Below are positions 34,580 through 44,453 of a stretch of 64,000 nt of DNA, piece after piece. The notes beneath the pieces are model-generated. The model saw nothing but the letters and a program-made list of their open reading frames with translations. It was not told where the DNA came from and made no database searches. Positions within the stretch are counted from its first letter, which is position 1. The number at the start of each line of letters is the position of its first letter. A program made the position numbers and the translations under genes. This stretch comes from an uncultured Collinsella sp. (GTDB taxonomy: Bacteria; Actinomycetota; Coriobacteriia; Coriobacteriales; Coriobacteriaceae), in the NCBI GenBank assembly GCA_959018755.1, contig CAUEMA010000004.1, forward strand, positions 1-64,000, in the 5' to 3' direction.

Positions 34580-35869
34580 ATGGATAACCTTGCCAAACCC
34601 AAAAACCGCGCGCTGTTTTTACTTAGCGTTGCCGTGACCGGTGCGTTCGCAGGTGCCGCGGTCTGGCTGTTCTTTTTTGCGATGGAGCACGGTATCGACT
34701 ATCTATGGACCGAGATTCCGCACGCGCTGGGCGTCTCTTCGCCCGAGCTTGCCAGCGGCCCGTTTGGCTTTTTGCCGTACCCGTTTTTTGTCTGCCTGCT
34801 GGGCGGCCTGTTAATCGGTCTGTACGAAAAGATGACAGGCACCAAGACCGATGACCTCAACCAGGTGATGGCTAAGGTTAAGCAAGACGGGCGCTACCCG
34901 TACGACAACCTGGGCAAGCTTTCGCTCGCGGCATTGCTGCCGCTGCTGTTTGGCGGAAGCATTGGACCGGAGGCCGGCCTGACCGGCGTTATCGCGGGTC
35001 TGTGCAGCTGGGTCGGCGACCGTATGCGTCGCTTTGGCGCCGAGTTTAGGGAGCTCACGCTGCTGGGTACCCAGGCTGCCCTGACGGCGCTCTTTACTGC
35101 GCCCGTCTTTGGCTTTGTGGCGCCGCTTGCCGGTAGTGCCGACGGCGACGAGGGCTCCGCGTCCGGCGAGATCACCATCAAGCTGCCCAAGGCGCAAAAG
35201 ACGGTGGTCTACGGTATTGCGATTGCCGGCGGTCTGGGTGCCTACCTGCTGCTTGGCCAGCTTGTGGGCGGCGGCATGGGCATGCCCAGGTTCGAGTCCG
35301 CCGAGGTGGGCAACCTAGAGCTTACCTGGCTCGTCCCTCTGTCGTTGATCGGAACAATCTGCGGCTGGCTGTACTTTGTCTCTGAGCACGCGAGCGAAGC
35401 GCTTGCCCATGCAATAGGGGAGCGTCCTGTCGTCAAGGCCATGCTAGCCGGTCTGGCGCTCGCCATCTGCGGCACGGTCCTGCCCTACACCATGTTTGCC
35501 GGCGAGACCCAGGCCGACGTGCTCATGGAAACCTACTTGACCATTCCCGCCGGCGTGCTTATCGCGACCGGTCTGGTCAAGGCCATGCTGACCCCCGCCC
35601 TCATCAACCTTGGTTGGCGCGGCGGTCACTTCTTCCCGGTTATCTTCTCGGGCGTAAGCCTGGGCTACGGACTGGCCATCCTCACCGGCGCCGATCCGGT
35701 CTTTTGCGTCGCCGTCTGCACGGCATCGACGATGGGTGCGGTCATGCGTCAGCCGGTCATGGTCGTGGGCCTGCTGCTCATGTGCTTCCCGCTCAAGGGT
35801 ATCGTCTGCATGATCATCGCCGCCGTTATCGCCGCCGGCATTCCGCTGCCCAAGCCGCTGCGCAAGTAG
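34580..35869 (+). CDS. ClC-family chloride channel or antiporter
   Basis: The 429-residue membrane protein has about ten hydrophobic segments and the ClC ion-pathway motif GGSIGPEAGLTG (near 130), plus WRGGHFFPVIFSGVSLGYG (near 345), the counterpart of the GxFxP motif. The start MDNLAKPKNRALF follows GGGAGG. In the first motif GSIGPE matches the GSGxEGP pattern only partly, so whether it is a channel, a fluoride exporter or a proton antiporter cannot be told. It has no CBS domains. Confidence 0.85.
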   Translation: MDNLAKPKNRALFLLSVAVTGAFAGAAVWLFFFAMEHGIDYLWTEIPHALGVSSPELASGPFGFLPYPFFVCLLGGLLIGLYEKMTGTKTDDLNQVMAKVKQDGRYPYDNLGKLSLAALLPLLFGGSIGPEAGLTGVIAGLCSWVGDRMRRFGAEFRELTLLGTQAALTALFTAPVFGFVAPLAGSADGDEGSASGEITIKLPKAQKTVVYGIAIAGGLGAYLLLGQLVGGGMGMPRFESAEVGNLELTWLVPLSLIGTICGWLYFVSEHASEALAHAIGERPVVKAMLAGLALAICGTVLPYTMFAGETQADVLMETYLTIPAGVLIATGLVKAMLTPALINLGWRGGHFFPVIFSGVSLGYGLAILTGADPVFCVAVCTASTMGAVMRQPVMVVGLLLMCFPLKGIVCMIIAAVIAAGIPLPKPLRK

Positions 35870-35906
35870 CACGGTTAATCGCGAGTCAACTCCAGAGGGG
35901 CACGAG

Positions 35907-36698
35907 ATGATCCTGTACTTTAGCGCGACAGGGAACAGCGAGCATGTGGCGCGTCGCATTGCAGCGGCGACAAGCGACAAAGTTATGTCGATTGAGCGCT
36001 TTGATGCCGAAGCCCTTCGCCTTGTTGCGACGGAAGGCCCCTGCCAGCTGGGATTTGTTGCTCCGGTGTATGCCTGGGGTCTGCCGACACCGATGATCGA
36101 GTTTTTGAAGACTGTCGACCTATCGGTTGCTGCCGGCACAAAGGGCGGCGAGCGCCCCTATACGTTCTATGTCTCGACATATGGTTCGACGACCGGGCAA
36201 TCGGCCAAGTTCGCCCGCGATCTGCTACACGAGCGTGGGCTCGAGTTAGATGCGGCGATGAGCGTCAAGATGCCCGATACCTGGACGCCTGTTTTCGACC
36301 TGTCTGACCCTCAAAAGGTTGAGGGTATCAATAGAGCTGCCGAGGCGCAGATTGATGCCGTGATCGAGGCGGTGCGGGCACGCCGCACGGGCAACATGAT
36401 GCGCCATCGCGTGCCCCTGTTTGCATCGTGCGCGTATCATGCGTTTGGGCTGCCGCGTATGCAGCAGACGAGCAAGTTTGCCGTCGATGCTAGCCGCTGC
36501 GTCGGGTGTAGCCTCTGCGCTAAGCGCTGCCCCATGGCGGCGATTGAGATGCGCGACGGCCTTCCCGTCTGGACAAAGCCGGAGTGCGCAGCCTGCCTTC
36601 GTTGCCTGCACTGTTGTCCCAAATTTGCCATCTCGCACGGTAAGCGCACAGCATCCCACGGTCAGTACAGGCATCCTAAGCCAGGTGTGAGGATGTAG
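35907..36698 (+). CDS. EFR1-type flavodoxin/ferredoxin fusion protein
   Basis: The 263-residue protein has an N-terminal flavodoxin-like domain (MILYFSATGNSEHVARRIAA; APVYAWGLPTPMIEFLK) and a C-terminal pair of 4Fe-4S clusters (CVGCSLCAKRCPMAAIEM and CAACLRCLHCCPKFAI). This is the EFR1 (flavodoxin-ferrodoxin) architecture of anaerobes. It probably moves electrons between FMN and iron-sulfur clusters in the cytoplasm. The start follows AGAGGGGCACG. It converges with a DMT permease gene 12 bases away. Confidence 0.88.
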   Translation: MILYFSATGNSEHVARRIAAATSDKVMSIERFDAEALRLVATEGPCQLGFVAPVYAWGLPTPMIEFLKTVDLSVAAGTKGGERPYTFYVSTYGSTTGQSAKFARDLLHERGLELDAAMSVKMPDTWTPVFDLSDPQKVEGINRAAEAQIDAVIEAVRARRTGNMMRHRVPLFASCAYHAFGLPRMQQTSKFAVDASRCVGCSLCAKRCPMAAIEMRDGLPVWTKPECAACLRCLHCCPKFAISHGKRTASHGQYRHPKPGVRM

Positions 36699-36710
36699 CT
36701 GCTGGCCGCG

Positions 36711-37586
36711 CTACTTCCAAACTGCGAGCGCGGCGGTGCCCAGTACGATGAGGGCGAGACCGATGGCGCTGCGCCGTGAGAGTTTTTCGTTGAATGCCAA
36801 GCGCGCAAATAGTACCGATACGACAATCGATAGTTTGTCGATCTGCACCACGACGCTCACCTGGCCTGTGGCGATGGCGTAGTAGCATAGCAGCCACGAT
36901 GCGCCAGTCGCAATGCCCGATGTCGCGAGAAATACGAGTTCGTAGCGGTCTACGTGCACGGCTTGGCCCATCTTGCCTTTAGCTGCCACGATTGCCCATG
37001 CCATAACCAGTACCACACAGGTACGGATTGCCGTGGCCAGGTTGGATTCGACGCCTTCGATGCCAGCCTTGGCAAGGATGGACGTGAGCGCCGCGAACAC
37101 GGCGGCGCCGAGGGCGTAAGCGAGCCAGGTCCGGTCTTGCTGCTGCTCGGGTCCGGCAGGCTGCTTCTTCTCGATCATTAAAAACGTGCCGAGGGTGATG
37201 ACAGCGGTTCCCACGAGCTTAACCGCAAGGTTGCTCGTCTCGCCAAAAAGTACGATGGCGATCAGTGCGGCGAGTACGGTGCTCATCTTGTCGACCGGTA
37301 CGACCTTATTGACGTCTCCGATGCCCAACGCCTTAAAGTAACAGATCCACGAAGCACCGGTAGCGAGTCCCGAGAGGACGAGAAAGAGCCAGGATCTGGG
37401 TTCGATGCTGCCGATGGTTCCAATGGATCCAGAAATGCCCGCCATTGCCCAGGCGAAAACGAGCACCACGCAGGTGCGAATGGCCGTCGCGACATCGGAG
37501 TCGGTCTGCTTGATGCCGCATTTGGCCAAGATGGATGTGATGCCGGCAAAGAGTGCTGACGCAAATGCTGCGACGACCCACGACAC
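36711..37586 (-). CDS. DMT-family permease (EamA repeats)
   Basis: The 291-residue protein has ten hydrophobic helices in two homologous halves. Each half contains TSILAK and TAIRTCVVLV-AWA (near 20-50 and 165-200) and GLATGASW/GIATGASW, so the internal duplication is well preserved. This is the EamA drug/metabolite transporter fold. GTG at 37586 has GGGGAGG about 10 bases upstream. The substrate is unknown; an outward amino acid or metabolite route is typical of the family. Confidence 0.88.
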   Translation of the reverse strand: MSWVVAAFASALFAGITSILAKCGIKQTDSDVATAIRTCVVLVFAWAMAGISGSIGTIGSIEPRSWLFLVLSGLATGASWICYFKALGIGDVNKVVPVDKMSTVLAALIAIVLFGETSNLAVKLVGTAVITLGTFLMIEKKQPAGPEQQQDRTWLAYALGAAVFAALTSILAKAGIEGVESNLATAIRTCVVLVMAWAIVAAKGKMGQAVHVDRYELVFLATSGIATGASWLLCYYAIATGQVSVVVQIDKLSIVVSVLFARLAFNEKLSRRSAIGLALIVLGTAALAVWK

Positions 37587-37723
37587 GGGCGAAATGCCTC
37601 CCCAAGAACGACCGCGCCAGATTTACGGCGTGCGTCCGATGATACCGTCCCGCCATGAAGCTTTGATATCGCTGTGGTGAGACAGGGACCATAGTTCGAG
37701 AGGGCATTTGGTTAAGGCTCGAA

Positions 37724-37906
37724 TCGAAGGTGAATGGTTTTCCGCGAAGTGAACGAGTAAATCTGGACCCCTGGAACATGCACACTTTTTTCGAACAAAA
37801 CTGCAGGATTCTTAGACAAAACCGCAGGAATTGAGTCCTTAAAAATGTCGATGCTACAGGGCGCTGTTTTTACTCGTTCACTTCTCGGAAAAGTATTCAC
37901 CTTCGA
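37724..37906 (-). repeat. family A MITE-like element, copy 2 (inverted)
   Basis: The 183-bp element has 36-base terminal inverted repeats (left TCGAAGGTGAATGGTTTTCC..., right ending ATTCACCTTCGA) with three mismatches. The inner arm CTTTTCCGAGAAGTGAACGA is shared with copy 1; the outer 12 bases differ from copy 1 but are again self-complementary. The core holds CAAAACTGCAGGA and CAAAACCGCAGGA as direct repeats, in the opposite orientation to copy 1. It lies in a 448-base gap without genes. Confidence 0.8.
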
Positions 37907-38034
37907 TATGCTGACGGTGTCTTTTTGGTTGCCAAGAACTAGACGGCCTGCTGTGGGGGGCGGTGGTGACGCTATGCCGCCTTGTTTCATTGAAAAAATA
38001 AGCGGGGTACCACCTAGGCTTTTTTAGCTGTCGA

Positions 38035-38733
38035 TTACAGGTCGCGTGTTCGATAAACCTTGGTGCTGACGGTGTAGCTGATTGCACATAGCGCGAGGGC
38101 AAGTGCGGTGATGCCTGCACACAGACAGCCAAGGACGGCGGGATCGGGATTCGTTCCGGCAATCGACATGAGCCAGTTGCTGATGGGGTTGGAGGAGCTC
38201 AACGTGGCAATGGCAAGGCACCAGAGCAGGGCAAACAGGCCGACGGATAGGCGCAGCGCCTCCATGTGTCCAAATCGGAAGAACAGCGGCTGTGCCAAAA
38301 ACACCATCATGAGGGAGATGAGCATCGATGCTGCCGAGGCTATAGCGATCTCAAAGACGGTTTGTCCTGTCGAAGGAATGCCCGTGCCGTTGAAGAGCGG
38401 GATGGCGACGATACTCAAAAGCGTAGCTGCACATGCCATGACGGCGGAGAAGACAATAACGCTCAGGTAGCGTGCGCAGATGATGTCTTTGCGCGAGAAG
38501 GGCAGCGTTGCCCGGTAGCGCTCCCAACCGTTTTGATTGTCGAAACCAGCCAGTGAGTTCATGACCATGATAGGCGACATGGCACTGACCGCGCAGGCGC
38601 CAGCACTCATGCCAGAGTCACCGTCCGATGCGTTGGCGAGGGTCAACACGACGAAGATGAACAAGCCGACGCCCGCAATGCTCGGGATAAGCGAGCGAGC
38701 GATGGCGAGCTCGGACATAAAGGCGCGTTTCAT
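38035..38733 (-). CDS. ABC-2 type permease
   Basis: The 232-residue protein has six hydrophobic helices and the YtrC/ABC2_membrane_5-like layout: MKRAFMSELAIARSLI, a first helix, then NQNGWERYRATLPFSRKDII (near 70-90), the conserved amphipathic segment of bacitracin/acetoin-type ABC permeases. Its ATG overlaps the ATPase stop (ATGA) and GAAAGGAG precedes it, so the two are translationally coupled. It forms an export or efflux unit with that ATPase under a GntR regulator. Confidence 0.85.
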   Translation of the reverse strand: MKRAFMSELAIARSLIPSIAGVGLFIFVVLTLANASDGDSGMSAGACAVSAMSPIMVMNSLAGFDNQNGWERYRATLPFSRKDIICARYLSVIVFSAVMACAATLLSIVAIPLFNGTGIPSTGQTVFEIAIASAASMLISLMMVFLAQPLFFRFGHMEALRLSVGLFALLWCLAIATLSSSNPISNWLMSIAGTNPDPAVLGCLCAGITALALALCAISYTVSTKVYRTRDL

Positions 38734-39611
38734 TTCGAAGCTCCTTTCAGCATGAGGCGAAGATAGTCATCAATGGTTGCCCGATCGCAGGGAATCTCGG
38801 GGAAGGCCTCGAGCGTATCGCGACGGTTGGGCACGAGCACGTCCACGCTGTAGGCATGGCGGGCGGCACGGGCGCCTTCGACGCAAGCCATAAGCTCGGC
38901 GGCCTGTGCTTGGGTACAGTGGGCGATGCCAGCGCGGTCGGTAATATCCTCGCGCGGCAGGTCAAAAATAATCGAGCCATTATCGATGCAGATGACGCGA
39001 TCAGCGGCGCGATCGAGGTCGGATGTAATGTGGCTCGAGAGCAGCACGCTGTGCTGGCCGTCGGCGACAAAGGCAAGCAGCTCATCAAGCAGCTCCTCGC
39101 GTGCCATGGGATCGAGGCCCGCGGTGGCTTCGTCCAAAACGAGCAGTTTGGCCTTGTGGCTGAGCGCGCAGGCAAGCTGCAGCTTCATGCCCATGCCGCG
39201 GGAGAGGTCCTTGACCTTTGCCTTGGGATCGAGGCCAAATCGGTCGATGAGGCTGGAGAAGGTGTCGTGGCTCCAGGTGGGGTATGCCGGGCTTACGAGT
39301 GCCTCAACTTCGGTCACCTTGAGTGTGGAAGGGAAGGGGCATGTGTCCAGCACGAGGCCGACACGAGTGCGCAGGCAACGCTGCGTTTCATCGGGCGCGT
39401 CGGCGCCACAGTGCTGCCCAAACAGGTGCACTTCGCCGGCATCGAGCTTTACAAGCCCGAGAGCAGCTCGAATCGTCGTTGTTTTGCCGGCACCGTTGGC
39501 ACCAACAAAGCCGACGATCTGGCCAGGCTCCACGGCAAGCGTGACATCACGCAGCGAAAAACGGTTGCTCACACGGCGTGAGATGCCTTTGAGTTCTAGC
39601 AAGTTCTGCAT
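38730..39611 (-). CDS. ABC transporter ATPase of the GntR operon
   Basis: The 293-residue ATPase has Walker A GANGAGKTTTIR (near 36-47), the signature DLSRGMGMKLQLACALSHKA, and Walker B LLVLDEATAGLD, with the H-loop SSHITSDLDR. The C-terminal part (about 220-293) is a family-specific extension. I chose ATG at 39611 because AAAGG precedes it. A much longer open frame upstream crosses the gntR gene and is not coding. The gene lies 23 bases after gntR and overlaps the permease gene. Confidence 0.9.
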   Translation of the reverse strand: MQNLLELKGISRRVSNRFSLRDVTLAVEPGQIVGFVGANGAGKTTTIRAALGLVKLDAGEVHLFGQHCGADAPDETQRCLRTRVGLVLDTCPFPSTLKVTEVEALVSPAYPTWSHDTFSSLIDRFGLDPKAKVKDLSRGMGMKLQLACALSHKAKLLVLDEATAGLDPMAREELLDELLAFVADGQHSVLLSSHITSDLDRAADRVICIDNGSIIFDLPREDITDRAGIAHCTQAQAAELMACVEGARAARHAYSVDVLVPNRRDTLEAFPEIPCDRATIDDYLRLMLKGASK

Positions 39612-39634
39612 GGTATAGCCTTTCTTGCAGATGG

Positions 39635-40015
39635 CTACTGCATGGTTTCGGGGGCTACCAGGTCGAGCGTCTCGTGCAGCTTGTCGCGTGTGACGCCCAG
39701 GGTTTCGGCTTGGCTTGCCGCTTTCGCAAGTAGCTCTTCGATATGGCAGAGCTGGTTTTCGCGCAAGAGCTCCTGGTTGCCCTCGGCGACAAAACAGCCC
39801 TTGCCCTGCACGGTGCAGATAAAACCGAGCTGCTCCAGGTCGGCGTAGGCGCGCTTGGTGGTGATGACGCTCACGCCAAGGTCGCTCGCGAGTGCACGGA
39901 TGCTGGGGAGTTTGGCTCCCGCAGCGAGCGTTCCCGAAAGGATCTGGGCTTTGACCTGCGAGGTTATCTGCTCGTAGATGGGCTTGTCGCTCGAATTGGA
40001 TAGGATGATGTCCAC
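39635..40015 (-). CDS. GntR-family regulator (YtrA type)
   Basis: The 126-residue protein has a winged helix (PIYEQITSQVKAQILSGTLA, AKLPSIRALASDLGVSVITT, KRAYADLEQLGFICTVQGKG) and a short helical tail used for dimerisation, without a ligand domain. That is the YtrA subfamily, which usually represses a downstream ABC exporter, as found here. The inverted repeat at 40043-40076, about 30 bases upstream, is its likely operator. Confidence 0.9.
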   Translation of the reverse strand: MDIILSNSSDKPIYEQITSQVKAQILSGTLAAGAKLPSIRALASDLGVSVITTKRAYADLEQLGFICTVQGKGCFVAEGNQELLRENQLCHIEELLAKAASQAETLGVTRDKLHETLDLVAPETMQ

Positions 40016-40042
40016 AGCGGCTCCTTAGCTGATGGGCTACAC

Positions 40043-40076
40043 GTGTATATAACCGGTAAGCACAGTATATATACAC
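40043..40076. promoter_or_regulatory. likely GntR/YtrA operator
   Basis: GTGTATATA (40043-40051) and TATATACAC (40068-40076) form a 9-bp inverted repeat upstream of gntR. AT-rich dyads of this kind are typical for YtrA-type autorepressors and overlap the expected promoter. Confidence 0.55.
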
Positions 40077-40130
40077 TATGCACAGTTATGCAAGAGGCAA
40101 ATAGGGATTGTCCGCTCGTTCATTCATCTC

Positions 40131-40256
40131 AATCTGTAACATCTGGAGAAGATTTTGGCTGCTAGATGTTACAGATTTAGATCTTTCTGGGACGTCCACC
40201 TGTTTGTCTAAATCTGTAACAGGAAGAGGTTCAAAAACCGTCTAGATGTTACAGAT
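40131..40256. repeat. four alternating ATCTGTAACA motifs forming exclusive hairpins
   Basis: Copies lie at 40131-40144 (plus), 40164-40177 (minus), 40207-40221 (plus) and 40244-40256 (minus). Copies 1 and 2 pair over 14 bases, 2 and 3 over 15 (TGTTACAGATTTAGA with its complement), 3 and 4 over 10. Only one partner can be used at a time. They fill much of the 390-base gap between gntR and prfC, in which I see no gene; a TACAAT box near 40354 may be the prfC promoter. Confidence 0.75.
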
Positions 40257-40406
40257 CGAGACAAACTGCTGCGGAGTGTCGCCATCGACTGCTACCCTAG
40301 GCCCCAACTGATGAATTTGTCCTGATAGGTGCCCTATGCCGAGATTTCGCGGCTACAATAGTACGGTTACATCGACGTAATGCACTTAATGCAAGAAAGG
40401 ATCCGC

Positions 40407-42020
<1,614 letters not shown>

Positions 42021-42120
42021 CGCATCGGCGTGGTGGCCCTGCGGGGCTGCCGCGCCGCTTGCTTGCCTGATGCCGTGTGAGCGGCTATCATACCCACCGT
42101 CGTCTCAAGACCGGGGCGTC

Positions 42121-42165
42121 CGAGCAGTTCGGGTCCGATATCCTGCTCGTTAAACCTAAAACCAA
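42121..42165 (+). promoter_or_regulatory. pseudoknot-like leader of the queuosine-precursor transporter
   Basis: CGAGCAG (42121-42127) pairs with CTGCTCG (42143-42149). In the 15-base loop GGGT can pair with ACCT in the A-rich tail (TTAAACCTAAAACC) just before the AAAGGAG site. Hairpin, A-rich tail and loop-tail pairing over the ribosome binding site resemble preQ1 riboswitch organisation, and the gene is of the right kind. The consensus bases do not clearly match a known class. Confidence 0.35.
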
Positions 42166-42176
42166 AGGAGTACATA

Positions 42177-42899
42177 ATGATCAAGAAGGTCATGGAGGAC
42201 TACAAGGTCCTGTTGCGGAGCATTCCCGCGGCAACGGTTTCGCTGTTTTTCGTGAGCGTCATCATGATGAACCTGCTGGCCAACAAAGAGCTTATCAGCC
42301 TGCCGTATCTGGCACTCGACTGCGGCTTTGTGGTGAGCTGGGTCTCGTTTTTGTGCCAGGATATGATCTGCAAGCGCTTTGGCGCCAAGGCATCCATCAA
42401 AATCTCTATCCTCGCGCTGCTGGTCAACCTTGCCGTGAGCCTGTGCTTTTGGGCATGCTCGCTCACGCCCGGCATGTGGGGTGCTTACTACGACACGGGT
42501 ATGATCGAGGTCAACACTGCCCTTAACGCCACCATCGGCGGCACCTGGTACGTGGTGCTGGGCTCTTCGCTGGCAATGCTCGTTTCTGCCGTGGTTAACT
42601 CCACGCTCAACCAGTCGCTCGGCCGTATGCTCAAAAAGAATAACTTTGCGAGCTTCGCCTTCCGCTCCTATGTGTCCACAGGTGTTGGCCAGTTTATCGA
42701 CAACCTGGTCTTTGCCATTGTGGTGAGCCACACGTTCTTTGGTTGGACCTGGGTGCAAGTCCTTATGTGCTCGCTGACCGGCGCTGTCGCCGAGCTGCTG
42801 TGCGAGGTCTTCCTGAGCCCCGTGGGCTACAAGGTCGTGCGCGGCTGGGAGCGCGAGAATGTGGGCTCCGAGTACCTCGAGCGCCACGCAACCGCCTAA
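42177..42899 (+). CDS. queuosine-precursor transporter family (YhhQ/VUT) protein
   Basis: The 240-residue membrane protein has six helices and VUT-family motifs: FVSVIMMNLLANKEL near the start, DCGFVVSWVSFLCQDMICKR (near 48-68) and FRSYVSTGVGQFIDNLVFAI (near 165-185). The family imports queuine, preQ0 or preQ1. AAAGGAG is 7 bases before ATG at 42177. It overlaps no neighbour, but the SDR gene follows 9 bases later, so they may be one transcript. Confidence 0.85.
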   Translation: MIKKVMEDYKVLLRSIPAATVSLFFVSVIMMNLLANKELISLPYLALDCGFVVSWVSFLCQDMICKRFGAKASIKISILALLVNLAVSLCFWACSLTPGMWGAYYDTGMIEVNTALNATIGGTWYVVLGSSLAMLVSAVVNSTLNQSLGRMLKKNNFASFAFRSYVSTGVGQFIDNLVFAIVVSHTFFGWTWVQVLMCSLTGAVAELLCEVFLSPVGYKVVRGWERENVGSEYLERHATA

Positions 42900-42908
42900 G
42901 GAGCAAGT

Positions 42909-43589
42909 ATGCGGGTTTTGATCACGGGCGCTTCGGGCGGTATCGGAGCCGCGTGCGTGCAGCGCTTTTTGGACGAGGGCCACGAGGTCGTGGGCTTTGA
43001 TCTTTTGCCGGCGGCGATCGAACACGAGCGCTACCGTCATCTGATCGTTGATGTCCGCGAGCCGGACTCGTTTCCAGGCGACCTTGAACCCCAGGTAATC
43101 GTGAACGTTGCCGGTACGCAGGATTCGGCCGACGACATCGCCGCTAACCTGTGTGGCACCATCAATGTGACCGAGCGCTACGCCTTTGTGGGGGAGGGGC
43201 TTGCCGCCAAGCCGGCGCCGGCTATCAAATCCGTGGTCAATGTGGGGTCGGCGAGCGGACATACGGGATCGGAGTTTCCCGCCTATGCCGCCAGCAAGGG
43301 CGGCGTTATCGCCTACACCAAGAACCTTGCAAACCGCCTGGCACCGCAGGCCATCGCCAACAGTGTGGACCCGGGCGGCGTTATCACGCCGCTCAACCGT
43401 TGCGTGATGGAAGACGAGCACCTGTGGAACCAGATTATGGAGCTCACGCCGCTTAAACGCTGGGCCACCGCCCAAGAGATCGCCGAGTGGATCTACTTTG
43501 TGGGCGTGACCAACCGGTTTATGACCGGGCAGAGCCTGCTGATCGATGGCGGCGAGGCCGGCCGCACGCAATTTATTTGGCCCGAGTAG
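42909..43589 (+). CDS. short-chain dehydrogenase/reductase
   Basis: The 226-residue Rossmann-fold oxidoreductase has the cofactor motif TGASGGIG (residues 6-13), NVAGTQDSA, the active site serine in NVGSASGHTG and YAASKGG with catalytic Tyr and Lys (near 120-140), and VDPGGVITPL. It looks like a 3-oxoacyl-reductase-type SDR, but the substrate is unknown. AAGGAG at the end of the transporter gene provides the ribosome binding site. It ends before a strong terminator. Confidence 0.88.
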   Translation: MRVLITGASGGIGAACVQRFLDEGHEVVGFDLLPAAIEHERYRHLIVDVREPDSFPGDLEPQVIVNVAGTQDSADDIAANLCGTINVTERYAFVGEGLAAKPAPAIKSVVNVGSASGHTGSEFPAYAASKGGVIAYTKNLANRLAPQAIANSVDPGGVITPLNRCVMEDEHLWNQIMELTPLKRWATAQEIAEWIYFVGVTNRFMTGQSLLIDGGEAGRTQFIWPE

Positions 43590-43591
43590 GA

Positions 43592-43626
43592 AACGCGCCC
43601 GATGGAAAGCCGTCGGGCGCGTTTTT
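43592..43626 (+). terminator. intrinsic terminator after the SDR gene
   Basis: AACGCGCCCGA and TCGGGCGCGTT form an 11-bp stem, followed by TTTTG. The first bases of the stem lie just after the TAG stop. It also sits 14 bases before the convergent ung stop. Confidence 0.9.
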
Positions 43627-43639
43627 GATGCATCGATTT

Positions 43640-44365
43640 TTAGCCGAGGCAAGTCCAGTTGACGGGGGTCGAGCCGTGCTGTTCGAGTAGCCAATTGGCA
43701 GCGGAGAAGGGGCGCGACCCCATAAAAGCGGGGAGTTCTGCCGTGGCACGGTTGGCCGAAAGCGGCGAGGGGTGTGTAGAGGCCAGGCAGAACTTGTCGG
43801 TTGCCTTGCCCGCGCCAGTTGCGACGAGCTTGCCTTCGACCATCTGTTGGGCAAAGCGGCCCCATGCCAAAAAGACTACCGGTTGGGGCAGCTGGCAGCA
43901 GCGTTCGATAACGTAGTCGGTGAGCGTGCTCCAGCCCAGTTTGGCGTGCGAGTTCGCGGCATGCTCGCGCACGGTGAGCGTAGTGTTGAGGAGCAGGACG
44001 CCCTGCTGCGCCCATGGCGTCAGGTCTCCCGTGGCGGGAATGGAGCAACCCAGATCGGCTTTGAGTTCCTTGTAGATGTTGCGCAGGCTCGGCGGCAGCT
44101 TGGTTTGCGTCGCGGGGACCGAGAACGACAGCCCCATGGCCTGGTTGGGTCCGTGATAGGGGTCTTGACCCAAGATGACAACCTTGACCTGGTCGGCCGG
44201 CGTGTAGGCGAGGGCATTGAGGATGTCGTCTTGTGCCGGGTAGATGGTCTGCTCGGCACGCAAAAGGGCGATGCGCTCGAGCAGCTGGTTCGTAGTGTCA
44301 CGTACCGGCTGCGGCGCATCGCCCAACCAAGTTGCTATGTTGCGGTCGCGGGTTGCGGTGTCCAT
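43640..44365 (-). CDS. ung: uracil-DNA glycosylase
   Basis: The 241-residue family 1 enzyme removes uracil from DNA. It has the water-activating motif VVILGQDPYHGPNQAMGLSF (near 64-82), PPSLRNIYKELKADLG, LLLNTTLTVREHAANSHAKL, and the minor-groove loop STHPSPLSANR (near 195). ATAAAGGAGCCCC precedes ATG at 44365. Length and all catalytic residues are normal. Confidence 0.96.
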   Translation of the reverse strand: MDTATRDRNIATWLGDAPQPVRDTTNQLLERIALLRAEQTIYPAQDDILNALAYTPADQVKVVILGQDPYHGPNQAMGLSFSVPATQTKLPPSLRNIYKELKADLGCSIPATGDLTPWAQQGVLLLNTTLTVREHAANSHAKLGWSTLTDYVIERCCQLPQPVVFLAWGRFAQQMVEGKLVATGAGKATDKFCLASTHPSPLSANRATAELPAFMGSRPFSAANWLLEQHGSTPVNWTCLG

Positions 44366-44453
44366 GGGGCTCCTTTATGGCAGATGCTCTGTTGGCATCT
44401 ATTGTAAAGGCGCACCGGTTGCCTTTATGCCACGGCTGTATGAAGAGTGGGGT

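Noticed and set aside
39612..40076. Upstream extension of the ABC ATPase frame across gntR
   Set aside because: It overlaps the gntR gene in another frame and lacks ATPase homology; ATG 39611 has its own ribosome binding site.
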